The position numbers and the translations under genes were made by a program. Positions 1 to 5,645 of a DNA stretch of 7,530 nucleotides are shown in pieces; within the stretch, counting starts at the first letter, position 1, and every line of letters starts with the position of its first letter. This DNA is from Fimbriimonadaceae bacterium (GTDB taxonomy: Bacteria; Armatimonadota; Fimbriimonadia; Fimbriimonadales; Fimbriimonadaceae), in contig JADZBW010000173.1 of the NCBI GenBank assembly GCA_020851885.1, forward strand, positions 1 to 7,530, read 5' to 3'. The notes beneath the pieces are model-generated. The model searched no databases. It had not been told where the DNA came from and saw only the letters and a program-made list of their open reading frames with translations.

Positions 1-33
1 AATGATCATGGGAGGGTTAATCGTACCACGGGG

Positions 34-54
34 CCAAGCCCGGCCAGGGCTGGG
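34..54. other. GC-rich imperfect hairpin beyond the pseudopilin gene
   Basis: A perfect 5-bp stem (AGCCC at 37-41, GGGCT at 47-51) with a 5-base loop extends, past one mismatch, by two more G-C pairs. It lies about 30-50 bases beyond the stop codon of the minus-strand pseudopilin gene, where a terminator for that transcript would be expected. No T-tract follows it on the minus strand, so it is not a canonical intrinsic terminator. The rest of 1-81 shows no gene. Confidence 0.2.
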
Positions 55-81
55 GAAAAGGCGTGGAAGGTCGGGGAGTTC

Positions 82-969
82 CTAGTTCAGATCCCACATA
101 TAGGCACTGGAATCTTGAATGATTCCCTGCCAGTTTTCTCTCACAACGCATCCCGCCGAAAGTAGGCCGCTGGAGATCGAAGCGGCGCTGCCATCCACCC
201 GGATGATGTTCATTTTATTGCGGTGCCAGGGCCATGCGGAACCATAAAGGTAAGGGGATTCCTTATCTTCGATCCAGCCGTTGCTTGCCGCATAAATGAC
301 ATTGTTGTTTCCGATCGAGAACGTATCGATTCGGACGCCGCCCGAGTAAGCGAACCGGCATGGCGGAACCACGAGCCAGCTTCCACCGCCATAGGGGACA
401 CCGCCAGAGGTCCTGCCCCAGACTGAATCGGCGAAGAATAGCGTCCTCGACGGTTCTTGAACCATCGTGCTTGCCCTTGGATCGGCTCGCCACCTGCCAT
501 CCAATCCTCGGTAGACGGGTGCCAGATAGGCATAGTTATAGCCAGCGTTGACGCGGAGGGAGGCCGAGTAATACCTCGAATAAGTGTCGCCGGGAACAAG
601 GTCTTGATCGAAGGTCGTCTCGGCAGAGGGACGCTGTCCGTAGTCCGATGGGCAGATGAAGACGTTAAAGGAGCGAGCGTAGGGGAGGGCGAGCTGGACC
701 CAAGTGCGGTCGTTCGTCGAATTGGCGGGCGCGGATGGCTTGTGGTTCACGGGCATGAAGCGGTCATCCCAATCGGAGATGTAAAGCGACGACGCCAAGT
801 GAACCTGCTTGAAATTGGAGAGGCACGTTGCCTTGTAGGCGGCGTTTTTCGCTGACAGGAAGACAGGGAACATCACACTCGCCAATATCGAAATAATGGC
901 AAGCACGACCAGCAGTTCAGGCAATGTGAATGCGAGCTTTTTTCGTATCACAAGAAAACTCGAAATCAA
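82..969 (-). CDS. Type IV pilin-like protein (prepilin-type N-terminal methylation domain)
   Basis: 295 aa. It is probably a pseudopilin or minor pilin, processed by prepilin peptidase and assembled at the envelope by a type IV pilus or type II secretion-like machine. Residues 14-36 form the hydrophobic helix following the prepilin motif: A13|F14-T-L-P-E18, with the conserved Glu at +5 but Ala instead of the usual Gly before the cleavage point. After it come CLSNFKQ (49-55) and an acidic Y-x-x-D-W-D-D stretch (63-69), arranged as in the pilin-like families abundant in Armatimonadota. Near the C-terminus, H-R-N-K-M-N-I-I-R-V-D-G (249-260) matches the usual 'H...N..F.DGH' element in degenerate form. 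The globular domain is rich in Tyr, Trp and Ser. The TTG start at 969 overlaps the stop of the acetyltransferase gene by 4 bp; a GTG at 951 (residue 7), with a weak GAG 7 bases upstream, is an alternative. Last gene of its unit. Pilin class is secure; the exact job is unknown. Confidence 0.88.
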   Translation of the reverse strand: MISSFLVIRKKLAFTLPELLVVLAIISILASVMFPVFLSAKNAAYKATCLSNFKQVHLASSLYISDWDDRFMPVNHKPSAPANSTNDRTWVQLALPYARSFNVFICPSDYGQRPSAETTFDQDLVPGDTYSRYYSASLRVNAGYNYAYLAPVYRGLDGRWRADPRASTMVQEPSRTLFFADSVWGRTSGGVPYGGGSWLVVPPCRFAYSGGVRIDTFSIGNNNVIYAASNGWIEDKESPYLYGSAWPWHRNKMNIIRVDGSAASISSGLLSAGCVVRENWQGIIQDSSAYMWDLN

Positions 970-1748
970 TTCATTATAGCAATACGTCTATCGTCTGACA
1001 AGATATACGCGTCGACGACGCCGGTACTGCGAAAACCCAGTCTTGAATACCAGGCGACCAATTGTTCCTCGCACTGCAGGGTGACGACTCGACCTTGCTC
1101 GAAAGCCAGGCGTTGAATCTCCGATACGATTCCGGTGCCCCAGCCTCGCCCTTGGTATTGCGGGCGGACACAAAGATTGAACAGGCCGACCAGATTTCCA
1201 TGTGGAACCAACATGTGGGCTGCAACCAACTCATTCTGCGGGCGGACACCATAGAGCTCGAGTTCGATCGCTCCGATGGTTGCATCGACCACTCGACGAC
1301 GAAAGAGGCTGGACTGCTTGGCGAAGAACTGGGAGCCCATAAACGTGGCCGCTTCGGTGCGGGCACTGATTCCGACTGCCATCTCGTAGGGCACGGGATC
1401 GAACTGCGGTGGACCGTCGGAGACCATCTGCTGAAGCGTGAAGGCAATTTTGAATCCGGAGCGCGTGAGGATTTCGTGCCGCACTTCACGGCGGGCAGGT
1501 GAGTCGCCCGGGGCGGAATAGACATTGAATGAGTTGCGACTTAGGGCTAGGTCTTGGATTTGATTGGCCGTCCAAGGATCGAGTTTGAGCCGGGCCGCGA
1601 AGTTGCAGATCGGATGGTCCTCGCTGCCATAGCATCCCTCAAAGCCGGGCTCCTGCAAGTGAGTCGTGCCTGCCGTGGCCAATCCTAGCGCCAAGTAGGT
1701 TCGGATTTGCAGTTCCGAAGCCGCGAGGGATAAGTCGTCGGTCGTCAA
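966..1748 (-). CDS. Two-part GNAT-family N-acetyltransferase
   Basis: 260 aa from the TTG at 1748. Residues about 160-255 form a recognisable GNAT acetyltransferase domain, which transfers an acyl group from acyl-CoA. The beta4/alpha3 acetyl-CoA loop is R196-P-Q-Y-Q199-G-R-G-W-G204, preceded by the strand LFNLCV, and the late motif is W233-Y-S-R-L-G-F239. The N-terminal ~150 residues, including H45-P-I-C-N-F50 and S73-F-N-V-Y77, look like a degenerate first GNAT-like half or a family-specific substrate domain; this is inference. The substrate cannot be predicted. The open frame extends upstream to 2099, but residues before 1748 are Arg-rich out-of-frame reading of the hydrolase gene. The TTG start is supported by GGAG at 1758-1761, nine bases upstream, and by a 4-bp TTGA overlap with the hydrolase stop. 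The gene ends in a second TTGA overlap with the pilin gene. No signal peptide, so probably cytoplasmic. Confidence 0.85.
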   Translation of the reverse strand: MTTDDLSLAASELQIRTYLALGLATAGTTHLQEPGFEGCYGSEDHPICNFAARLKLDPWTANQIQDLALSRNSFNVYSAPGDSPARREVRHEILTRSGFKIAFTLQQMVSDGPPQFDPVPYEMAVGISARTEAATFMGSQFFAKQSSLFRRRVVDATIGAIELELYGVRPQNELVAAHMLVPHGNLVGLFNLCVRPQYQGRGWGTGIVSEIQRLAFEQGRVVTLQCEEQLVAWYSRLGFRSTGVVDAYILSDDRRIAIMN

Positions 1749-2959
1749 AGTACTCGACTCCAAAAGATGGCGGCGCCAACGCGCTTCGTTCCTATGGAAG
1801 CGCCTATCGAGAGGCCGGCAGAGACCCGATAGCCAAGAAAGAGTTGGGGCCCTCGGGGAGTGATGAGGCCCGTTCCCATCCAGTCGCCGCTTCGGTTGGA
1901 CTTCCAGAGATCGATACCGACGCCGATGTCCATCCCATTGGAGGTACTCCCTTCGACGCCGATTCGGAGGGTGGGAACGAAGATTCGCTTCGGCGCCACG
2001 TAAGCGTTTCCGCCAAATTCTGCCTGGAAATAGTTGGCGACCTCTTTGAGAATGCGAGACTGGACGAAGATTCCTCCGTAGTGCCCGGTCTCCAGCCAAA
2101 GAACCTTTGGATGTTCAAAAGACCCAATGAGGGCATCCGTCGCCGAAGTGGGGATGACGGTGTCGAATCGCCCGCCAATGATAAATGGCTGATCGGACTT
2201 TCTGGTCCCTATGTAGGTGAGGGGCTCCACTTCGGCCAGCTCGAATCGGAGACGATTCTCGGTGAAACCGCGGCGCCGCAACGCGTCCCGGGCCTCGACC
2301 AACAAGGAGCTACTCCAGAGGATTTGAGCCAGGTCCATTCCTCCGAGGACGAATGCAGCTCGGGAAAATCGGGATTCCGTGCCGTAAGCCAAGCTCGCCA
2401 CGAGGGCGCCAAGACTTGTGCCGGAAATGCCGATTCTCGATCCATCGAACTCGCTTCGACTGGCAATAAAGTCGACGGTGCGCTTAACATCCCGAACGGC
2501 TTGGGTCATCGTGGCTCGCAATGCCGCTGGATCCGGTTGGATCGCCAGTTCGCCTGAGCGCTTGCCGGGTGGCGTGCGCCCCAAGTGATAGGGGAGGGCC
2601 ATGATGACGGAAGCGATTCCCCTCCGAGCCAATTGGCCGGCTAGAGACCGCTCGACTTTGAGATCGCGCGCTCCCCAAAAATGGAGGATCAGGACAACCG
2701 GATGCGGTGCGGATCCAAGAGTTGGCACGAAGGCACGGACCGGGACGACGTTGTTTTCCGGCACGGGGCTTGTGTCGGGCGACGGAAAACTGACCGAATA
2801 TTCGCGGGAACTGTCCGTCTCACTGACCAATTTCCAAGGCTCGAAGATGAGCGGAGGGACGGGTTGCCTCAGGTCGACCGGCGATGTCGACTGGGCCTGC
2901 AAATTCGCGGTAACCGCAATCGCTAACGCTATGACTAACCCGGATCGACGTTGAAGCAC
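1745..2959 (-). CDS. Exported alpha/beta hydrolase with beta-rich C-terminal tail
   Basis: 404 aa. Residues 1-24 form a signal peptide: an RR-containing start, a hydrophobic LVIALAIAVTA core, and a likely cut near QA-QS. Residues about 65-320 are an alpha/beta-hydrolase domain. The nucleophile elbow is G180-T-S182-L-G184; D266 (in GGRFD) and H293 (in ETGHYGG) follow in the spacing expected for a Ser-Asp-His triad. The strand PVVLILHFWG (87-96) is where an oxyanion-hole segment normally lies. The family is broad (esterase, lipase, peptidase and dienelactone-hydrolase relatives), so no substrate is claimed. Residues about 322-404 lie beyond the normal end of the fold and alternate hydrophobic and polar residues with many glycines (for example LRIGVEG, IGVGIDL, LFLGYRV, LSIGASIG), as in beta hairpins of membrane barrels. 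The start is GTG at 2959; an in-frame TAA lies four codons upstream, so nothing longer is possible. No clear Shine-Dalgarno. First gene of the minus-strand unit. Confidence 0.86.
   Translation of the reverse strand: MLQRRSGLVIALAIAVTANLQAQSTSPVDLRQPVPPLIFEPWKLVSETDSSREYSVSFPSPDTSPVPENNVVPVRAFVPTLGSAPHPVVLILHFWGARDLKVERSLAGQLARRGIASVIMALPYHLGRTPPGKRSGELAIQPDPAALRATMTQAVRDVKRTVDFIASRSEFDGSRIGISGTSLGALVASLAYGTESRFSRAAFVLGGMDLAQILWSSSLLVEARDALRRRGFTENRLRFELAEVEPLTYIGTRKSDQPFIIGGRFDTVIPTSATDALIGSFEHPKVLWLETGHYGGIFVQSRILKEVANYFQAEFGGNAYVAPKRIFVPTLRIGVEGSTSNGMDIGVGIDLWKSNRSGDWMGTGLITPRGPQLFLGYRVSAGLSIGASIGTKRVGAAIFWSRVL
1758..1761 (-). promoter_or_regulatory. Shine-Dalgarno deciding the TTG start of the acetyltransferase gene
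   Basis: On the minus strand GGAG stands nine bases before the TTG at 1748. It lies within the last codons of the hydrolase gene, whose TGA (1747-1745) overlaps the TTG. The site argues against the longer open frame starting at 2099. Confidence 0.55.
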
Positions 2960-3038
2960 GAATACGTTTTACTCGCAATTCAGTGAAAGTGCACCCTCAA
3001 TCCACTCAGGAACGTCCCGGTACACTCGCGATCACGCC
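2960..3038. promoter_or_regulatory. Divergent intergenic region with presumed back-to-back promoters
   Basis: These 79 bases separate the hydrolase gene (leftward) from the rhomboid gene (rightward), so promoters for both units are expected here. The rightward candidate is listed separately. Leftward, an AT-rich stretch (TAAAACGTATTC read on the minus strand) abuts the GTG start, but I cannot assign -35 and -10 boxes with confidence. No convincing operator palindrome was seen. Confidence 0.5.
3006..3026 (+). promoter_or_regulatory. Candidate -10 box (TACACT) with upstream TCAGGAACG motif, rhomboid gene
   Basis: TACACT at 3021-3026 fits the TAnnnT -10 pattern and ends 12 bases before the ATG at 3039. 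Transcription would then start only about 6 bases before the start codon. There is no Shine-Dalgarno in that space and no good TTGACA-like -35 at 17 bases. The upstream TCAGGAACG (3006-3014) recurs exactly before the DUF5693 gene at almost the same distance from its ATG. Confidence 0.35.
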
Positions 3039-3722
3039 ATGATTCCGATTCGCGACAACCGCCAAGACGAAGGGATTCCTATCGTCACGTGGACGTTGAT
3101 CGCGCTGAACTGCATCCTCTTTGTCTGGGATCGCCAAGGCAAGGTATTCGCCGGCAACATCGTCTTTTCCGACCTTGCCATGCGACCCAGCGAGGTGGTG
3201 GCCGCCATCCGTGGCGCAGGCAATGGATTCGACATCGTGAAGATGTTTACGTCGATGTTTCTCCATGGGAACCTCATCCATCTCTTTGGAAATCTCGTCT
3301 TTCTCTTGGTTTTTGGCCATGGCGTGGAGCGTGCCTTCGGGCCACTCCGATACATGATCTACTTTCTCTTTTGGGGGTTGATGGCTTCTGCGGCGCACAT
3401 CTTCGTCAATCCCGAATCCAATGCCCAGGTCCTTGGCGCGTCGGGTGCGATTGGCGGCGTCTTGGGCTGCTACTTCCTGCTTTACCCGGCAAACAAGATC
3501 GAAATCTGGATTCCATTCCTCTTCTCGTTCGTTGTGGTGAGCGCGTGGGTCTTGCTGGGAATTTGGTTCCTCTATCAGATCCTGATCCCGCAAAACGGAG
3601 TTGCCAATTGGGCCCACGCTGGAGGGTTTCTTGCTGGCATGCTGACCGTCCTCATTGCCGGTGGACGGCAGAAGATCCTCAGGGGGCTTTCACCGGAGGA
3701 CGCTGACAACAACGAGGCTTAA
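3039..3722 (+). CDS. Rhomboid-family intramembrane serine protease
   Basis: 227 aa, about the normal size for a compact six-helix bacterial rhomboid, which cleaves transmembrane substrates within the bilayer. Hydrophobic helices lie near residues 15-30, 72-93, 103-123, 131-150, 155-182 and 190-208. The catalytic serine is in G133-A-S135-G136 and the catalytic histidine in W191-A-H193-A-G-G. The second-helix signature is also present: F-L-H76-G-N-L-I-H81-L-F-G-N85, where H81 and N85 correspond to the oxyanion-stabilising residues of the family. All key residues are present, so it is predicted active. The N-terminal MIPIRDN is typical of bacterial and archaeal rhomboids of this type. The ATG at 3039 has no clear Shine-Dalgarno. 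It is the first plus-strand gene, 57 bases before the DUF5693 gene. Substrates are unknown; membrane proteins of this envelope locus are possible but unsupported. Confidence 0.95.
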   Translation: MIPIRDNRQDEGIPIVTWTLIALNCILFVWDRQGKVFAGNIVFSDLAMRPSEVVAAIRGAGNGFDIVKMFTSMFLHGNLIHLFGNLVFLLVFGHGVERAFGPLRYMIYFLFWGLMASAAHIFVNPESNAQVLGASGAIGGVLGCYFLLYPANKIEIWIPFLFSFVVVSAWVLLGIWFLYQILIPQNGVANWAHAGGFLAGMLTVLIAGGRQKILRGLSPEDADNNEA

Positions 3723-3747
3723 TCGCTTCGTTACGTCGCCGCCATTG

Positions 3748-3764
3748 TCAGGAACGGCTACAAT
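3748..3764 (+). promoter_or_regulatory. Candidate -10 box (TACAAT) with upstream TCAGGAACG motif, DUF5693 gene
   Basis: TACAAT at 3759-3764 is close to the TATAAT consensus and ends 15 bases before the ATG at 3780. It is preceded by TCAGGAACG (3748-3756), identical to the motif before the rhomboid gene. TTGTCA at 3745-3750 resembles a -35 box but is only 8 bases away, too close to pair with it. This suggests a separate promoter for DUF5693-csaB with a very short leader. Confidence 0.38.
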
Positions 3765-3779
3765 CCAACGTCAAGCCGC

Positions 3780-5645
3780 ATGACACGTCCTGTCCTACCC
3801 GTATGGCTCCTTCCCTGCGTCGCGCTCACCGCGCTACTGTCGGGCTATTCGATTCTCACCCGGCATCAAGTTGAGTCTCGCAACAAAGCGGTGACCCTTG
3901 CCATCGAATATGAAAGTGTGGAAGCCTTGGCTTCGGCAACCGGTCGGCCGATCGATGAATCGCTCCGAAACCTCAAAGCGCAGGGCCTGGGTGCGATCGT
4001 GCTTAGCGAGGAAACGATAGGAGAGCTCGTTTCAGAAGGGTACGGAACGGTTTCCGGCAACGAAATTGTCCTTCGCCAAGACCGGGTCATGAGTTCTGAG
4101 AAGGCGATGGAGGCGCTACAGACTCGAGTCGAAAGGGGCCTGAAAAACCGCTTCCAAGGCGCCAAGATCGTGCAGGGTAAGGAGTCCGGCGAACGAGCCA
4201 CGCGAGTCGAGTTTGCGAGCCCTTCGCTCATTCGTCAAACCTCGATCGGAATCAATCCGAGCATCGCTCAAGCGGTCAAAACGTCCGGCTTGCAGATTAT
4301 CTGCCGAATGTCGAACCCCGTCGGGGTGACCTCCGAATACGTTAGGCAAACCTTGAAGTGGGCCAATGATCTCGGCGCGACGGCGTTTCTGCCGCAAGGT
4401 GATCAGGTCCTTGGACGACGTGATTCGTTAGACGATACCGTCGCGACCCTGAAGTCGCTGAACATGCTGTACGCATCCCCTGAATTCACCAAGATTGGCG
4501 GAGATGCGAACCTGATCGGCGCTGCGCCCGAGTTGGTCGTCCGGCTTCACTCCGCCCAATCGGCCGAGTTGGACAAGATGCCGCTCGAAGAAGTTGTCGA
4601 ACGCTACTCGAAAGCCGCCCGCGAGCGCAACATGCGGATCCTGCTGATCAGACCCGTTACCTTTGCTTCGGCAGATCCATTGCACTCGTTCGCCGATCTC
4701 CTGCGAGATATTAATCGGGCCATACGCAACGAAGGTGGCGACATGGGCCCGGCGAAACCCTTTGAGGCCCCAGCGCTTCCCAGTTTCTTGTTGGGTTTGA
4801 TCGCGCTTTCCCTGACGCCGATCGCCTTCTTCGTTGGAGAGGGCCTGACTGGCCGCCGAATATTTTCCATTGCCCTTGCCGCCTTGTTCCTTCTCTTGGG
4901 CCTCGCCACCCTTGCTGGTTCGGGGCGTTCTTTTGCCGCATTGGGCGCCTCGCTCCTACTCCCGATCGCAGCATTCCTGGTTCTCGATGCTCGTCGAGGA
5001 AAGCACCTCCTCCTTGAATTCCTCATCGTGTTTGCGATCAGTCTGGTCGGCGGTTTGGCGGTGGCAGGACTGTTGAATGGCCTCCCTTACTTCATCAGGG
5101 CTCAGGAGTTCCGCGGTGTGAAGATCGCCGTGTTCCTGCCCATCATCGTTGCCGCCTGGTACTTTGCCGCGCGATTCGTCGATATTCGTGGCGCTTTGCG
5201 AAACCCGATTAACTGGGGCGCCGCCTTCCTTGCCCTTTTCGTTCTGATTGCCCTCGTCTTTATGAACAGTCGCACCGGAAATGACAATCCGGCAGGGGTC
5301 AGCGACCTCGAACTGCGATTCCGCAGCATCCTCGACACCATCCTCATGGTTCGGCCGCGAACGAAGTCCTTCCTGATCGGCCACCCGTTGATGATCGTGG
5401 GTATTGGCTTACTGCTCCAGCATCGGTCTCGCACCGATTCCAAGCTGGGCCCTTGGGCAGCTCTGTTCCTTGCGGGAGGGATGATCGGCCAAACGGATGT
5501 CGTCAACACGCTCTGCCATTTGCACACGCCCGTATCGCTCAGCTTGCTGAGAAACGTCGTGGGGTTGGTCCCTGGGTGTATTATCGGTGTCGTAATTTGG
5601 GCGCTCGTTCAGCGCGCGGTTCGGAAAGGCGAGGGGGAGAATTAA
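3780..5645 (+). CDS. DUF5693-family multi-span membrane protein
   Basis: 621 aa. An N-terminal hydrophobic helix (about 7-25) is followed by a soluble, probably extracytoplasmic domain (about 30-330). Family-like stretches there include V210-L-G-R-R-D in the phrase about a 'queue' of residues up to Y231-A-S-P-E-F, then V253-V-R-L-H257-S and M284-R-I-L-L-I-R-P. The C-terminal half (about 334-612) has roughly eight hydrophobic helices. It contains R497-T-G-N, the polar loop R525-P-R-T-K-S-F-L-I-G-H-P and G570-Q-T-D-V-V-N-T-L-C-H-L-H-T-P583, all of which I recognise as hallmarks of DUF5693 proteins. No biochemical function is established to my knowledge. The conserved Arg, Lys and His loops between helices look catalytic or polymer-binding, which is inference. 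The stop overlaps the csaB start by one base, implying co-translation and a shared role in secondary cell-wall polymer modification or export. No Shine-Dalgarno before the ATG at 3780. Confidence 0.85.
   Translation: MTRPVLPVWLLPCVALTALLSGYSILTRHQVESRNKAVTLAIEYESVEALASATGRPIDESLRNLKAQGLGAIVLSEETIGELVSEGYGTVSGNEIVLRQDRVMSSEKAMEALQTRVERGLKNRFQGAKIVQGKESGERATRVEFASPSLIRQTSIGINPSIAQAVKTSGLQIICRMSNPVGVTSEYVRQTLKWANDLGATAFLPQGDQVLGRRDSLDDTVATLKSLNMLYASPEFTKIGGDANLIGAAPELVVRLHSAQSAELDKMPLEEVVERYSKAARERNMRILLIRPVTFASADPLHSFADLLRDINRAIRNEGGDMGPAKPFEAPALPSFLLGLIALSLTPIAFFVGEGLTGRRIFSIALAALFLLLGLATLAGSGRSFAALGASLLLPIAAFLVLDARRGKHLLLEFLIVFAISLVGGLAVAGLLNGLPYFIRAQEFRGVKIAVFLPIIVAAWYFAARFVDIRGALRNPINWGAAFLALFVLIALVFMNSRTGNDNPAGVSDLELRFRSILDTILMVRPRTKSFLIGHPLMIVGIGLLLQHRSRTDSKLGPWAALFLAGGMIGQTDVVNTLCHLHTPVSLSLLRNVVGLVPGCIIGVVIWALVQRAVRKGEGEN
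5632..5639 (+). promoter_or_regulatory. Strong Shine-Dalgarno of csaB
   Basis: The purine run AGGGGGAG ends five bases before the ATG at 5645 and lies within the final codons of the DUF5693 gene. It fixes the csaB start at 5645, although the frame is open back to 5453. It contrasts with the lack of such a site before the rhomboid and DUF5693 genes. Confidence 0.75.

Noticed and set aside
34..54. Intrinsic terminator of the minus-strand unit.
   Set aside because: The hairpin is short with a mismatch and lacks a T-tract on the minus strand, so it is listed only as a hairpin.
457..855. 132-codon plus-strand open frame opposite the pilin gene.
   Set aside because: It is antisense to a clear prepilin-like gene and shows no motif or plausible start signal.
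1749..2099. N-terminal extension of the acetyltransferase open frame upstream of 1748.
   Set aside because: It lies entirely inside the hydrolase gene in another frame, is Arg/Pro-rich and domain-free, and a TTG with Shine-Dalgarno and stop overlap gives a better start.
1844..2557. 237-codon plus-strand open frame opposite the hydrolase gene.
   Set aside because: It is antisense to a gene with signal peptide and catalytic triad; its composition is random-like with no recognisable motif or membrane segment.
3006..3617. 203-codon minus-strand open frame opposite the rhomboid gene.
   Set aside because: The opposite strand encodes a rhomboid with all catalytic residues; this charged, His/Asp-rich product is a typical antisense shadow of hydrophobic coding sequence.
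3745..3764. TTGTCA and TACAAT as a complete -35/-10 promoter.
   Set aside because: The spacing is 8 bases, far from the required 16-18; only the -10-like box is retained as a candidate.
5453..5644. Upstream extension of the csaB reading frame.
   Set aside because: It overlaps DUF5693 coding sequence; the canonical CsaB N-terminus (MANLLLAGYFGAGNLGDD) begins at 5645 after a strong Shine-Dalgarno.
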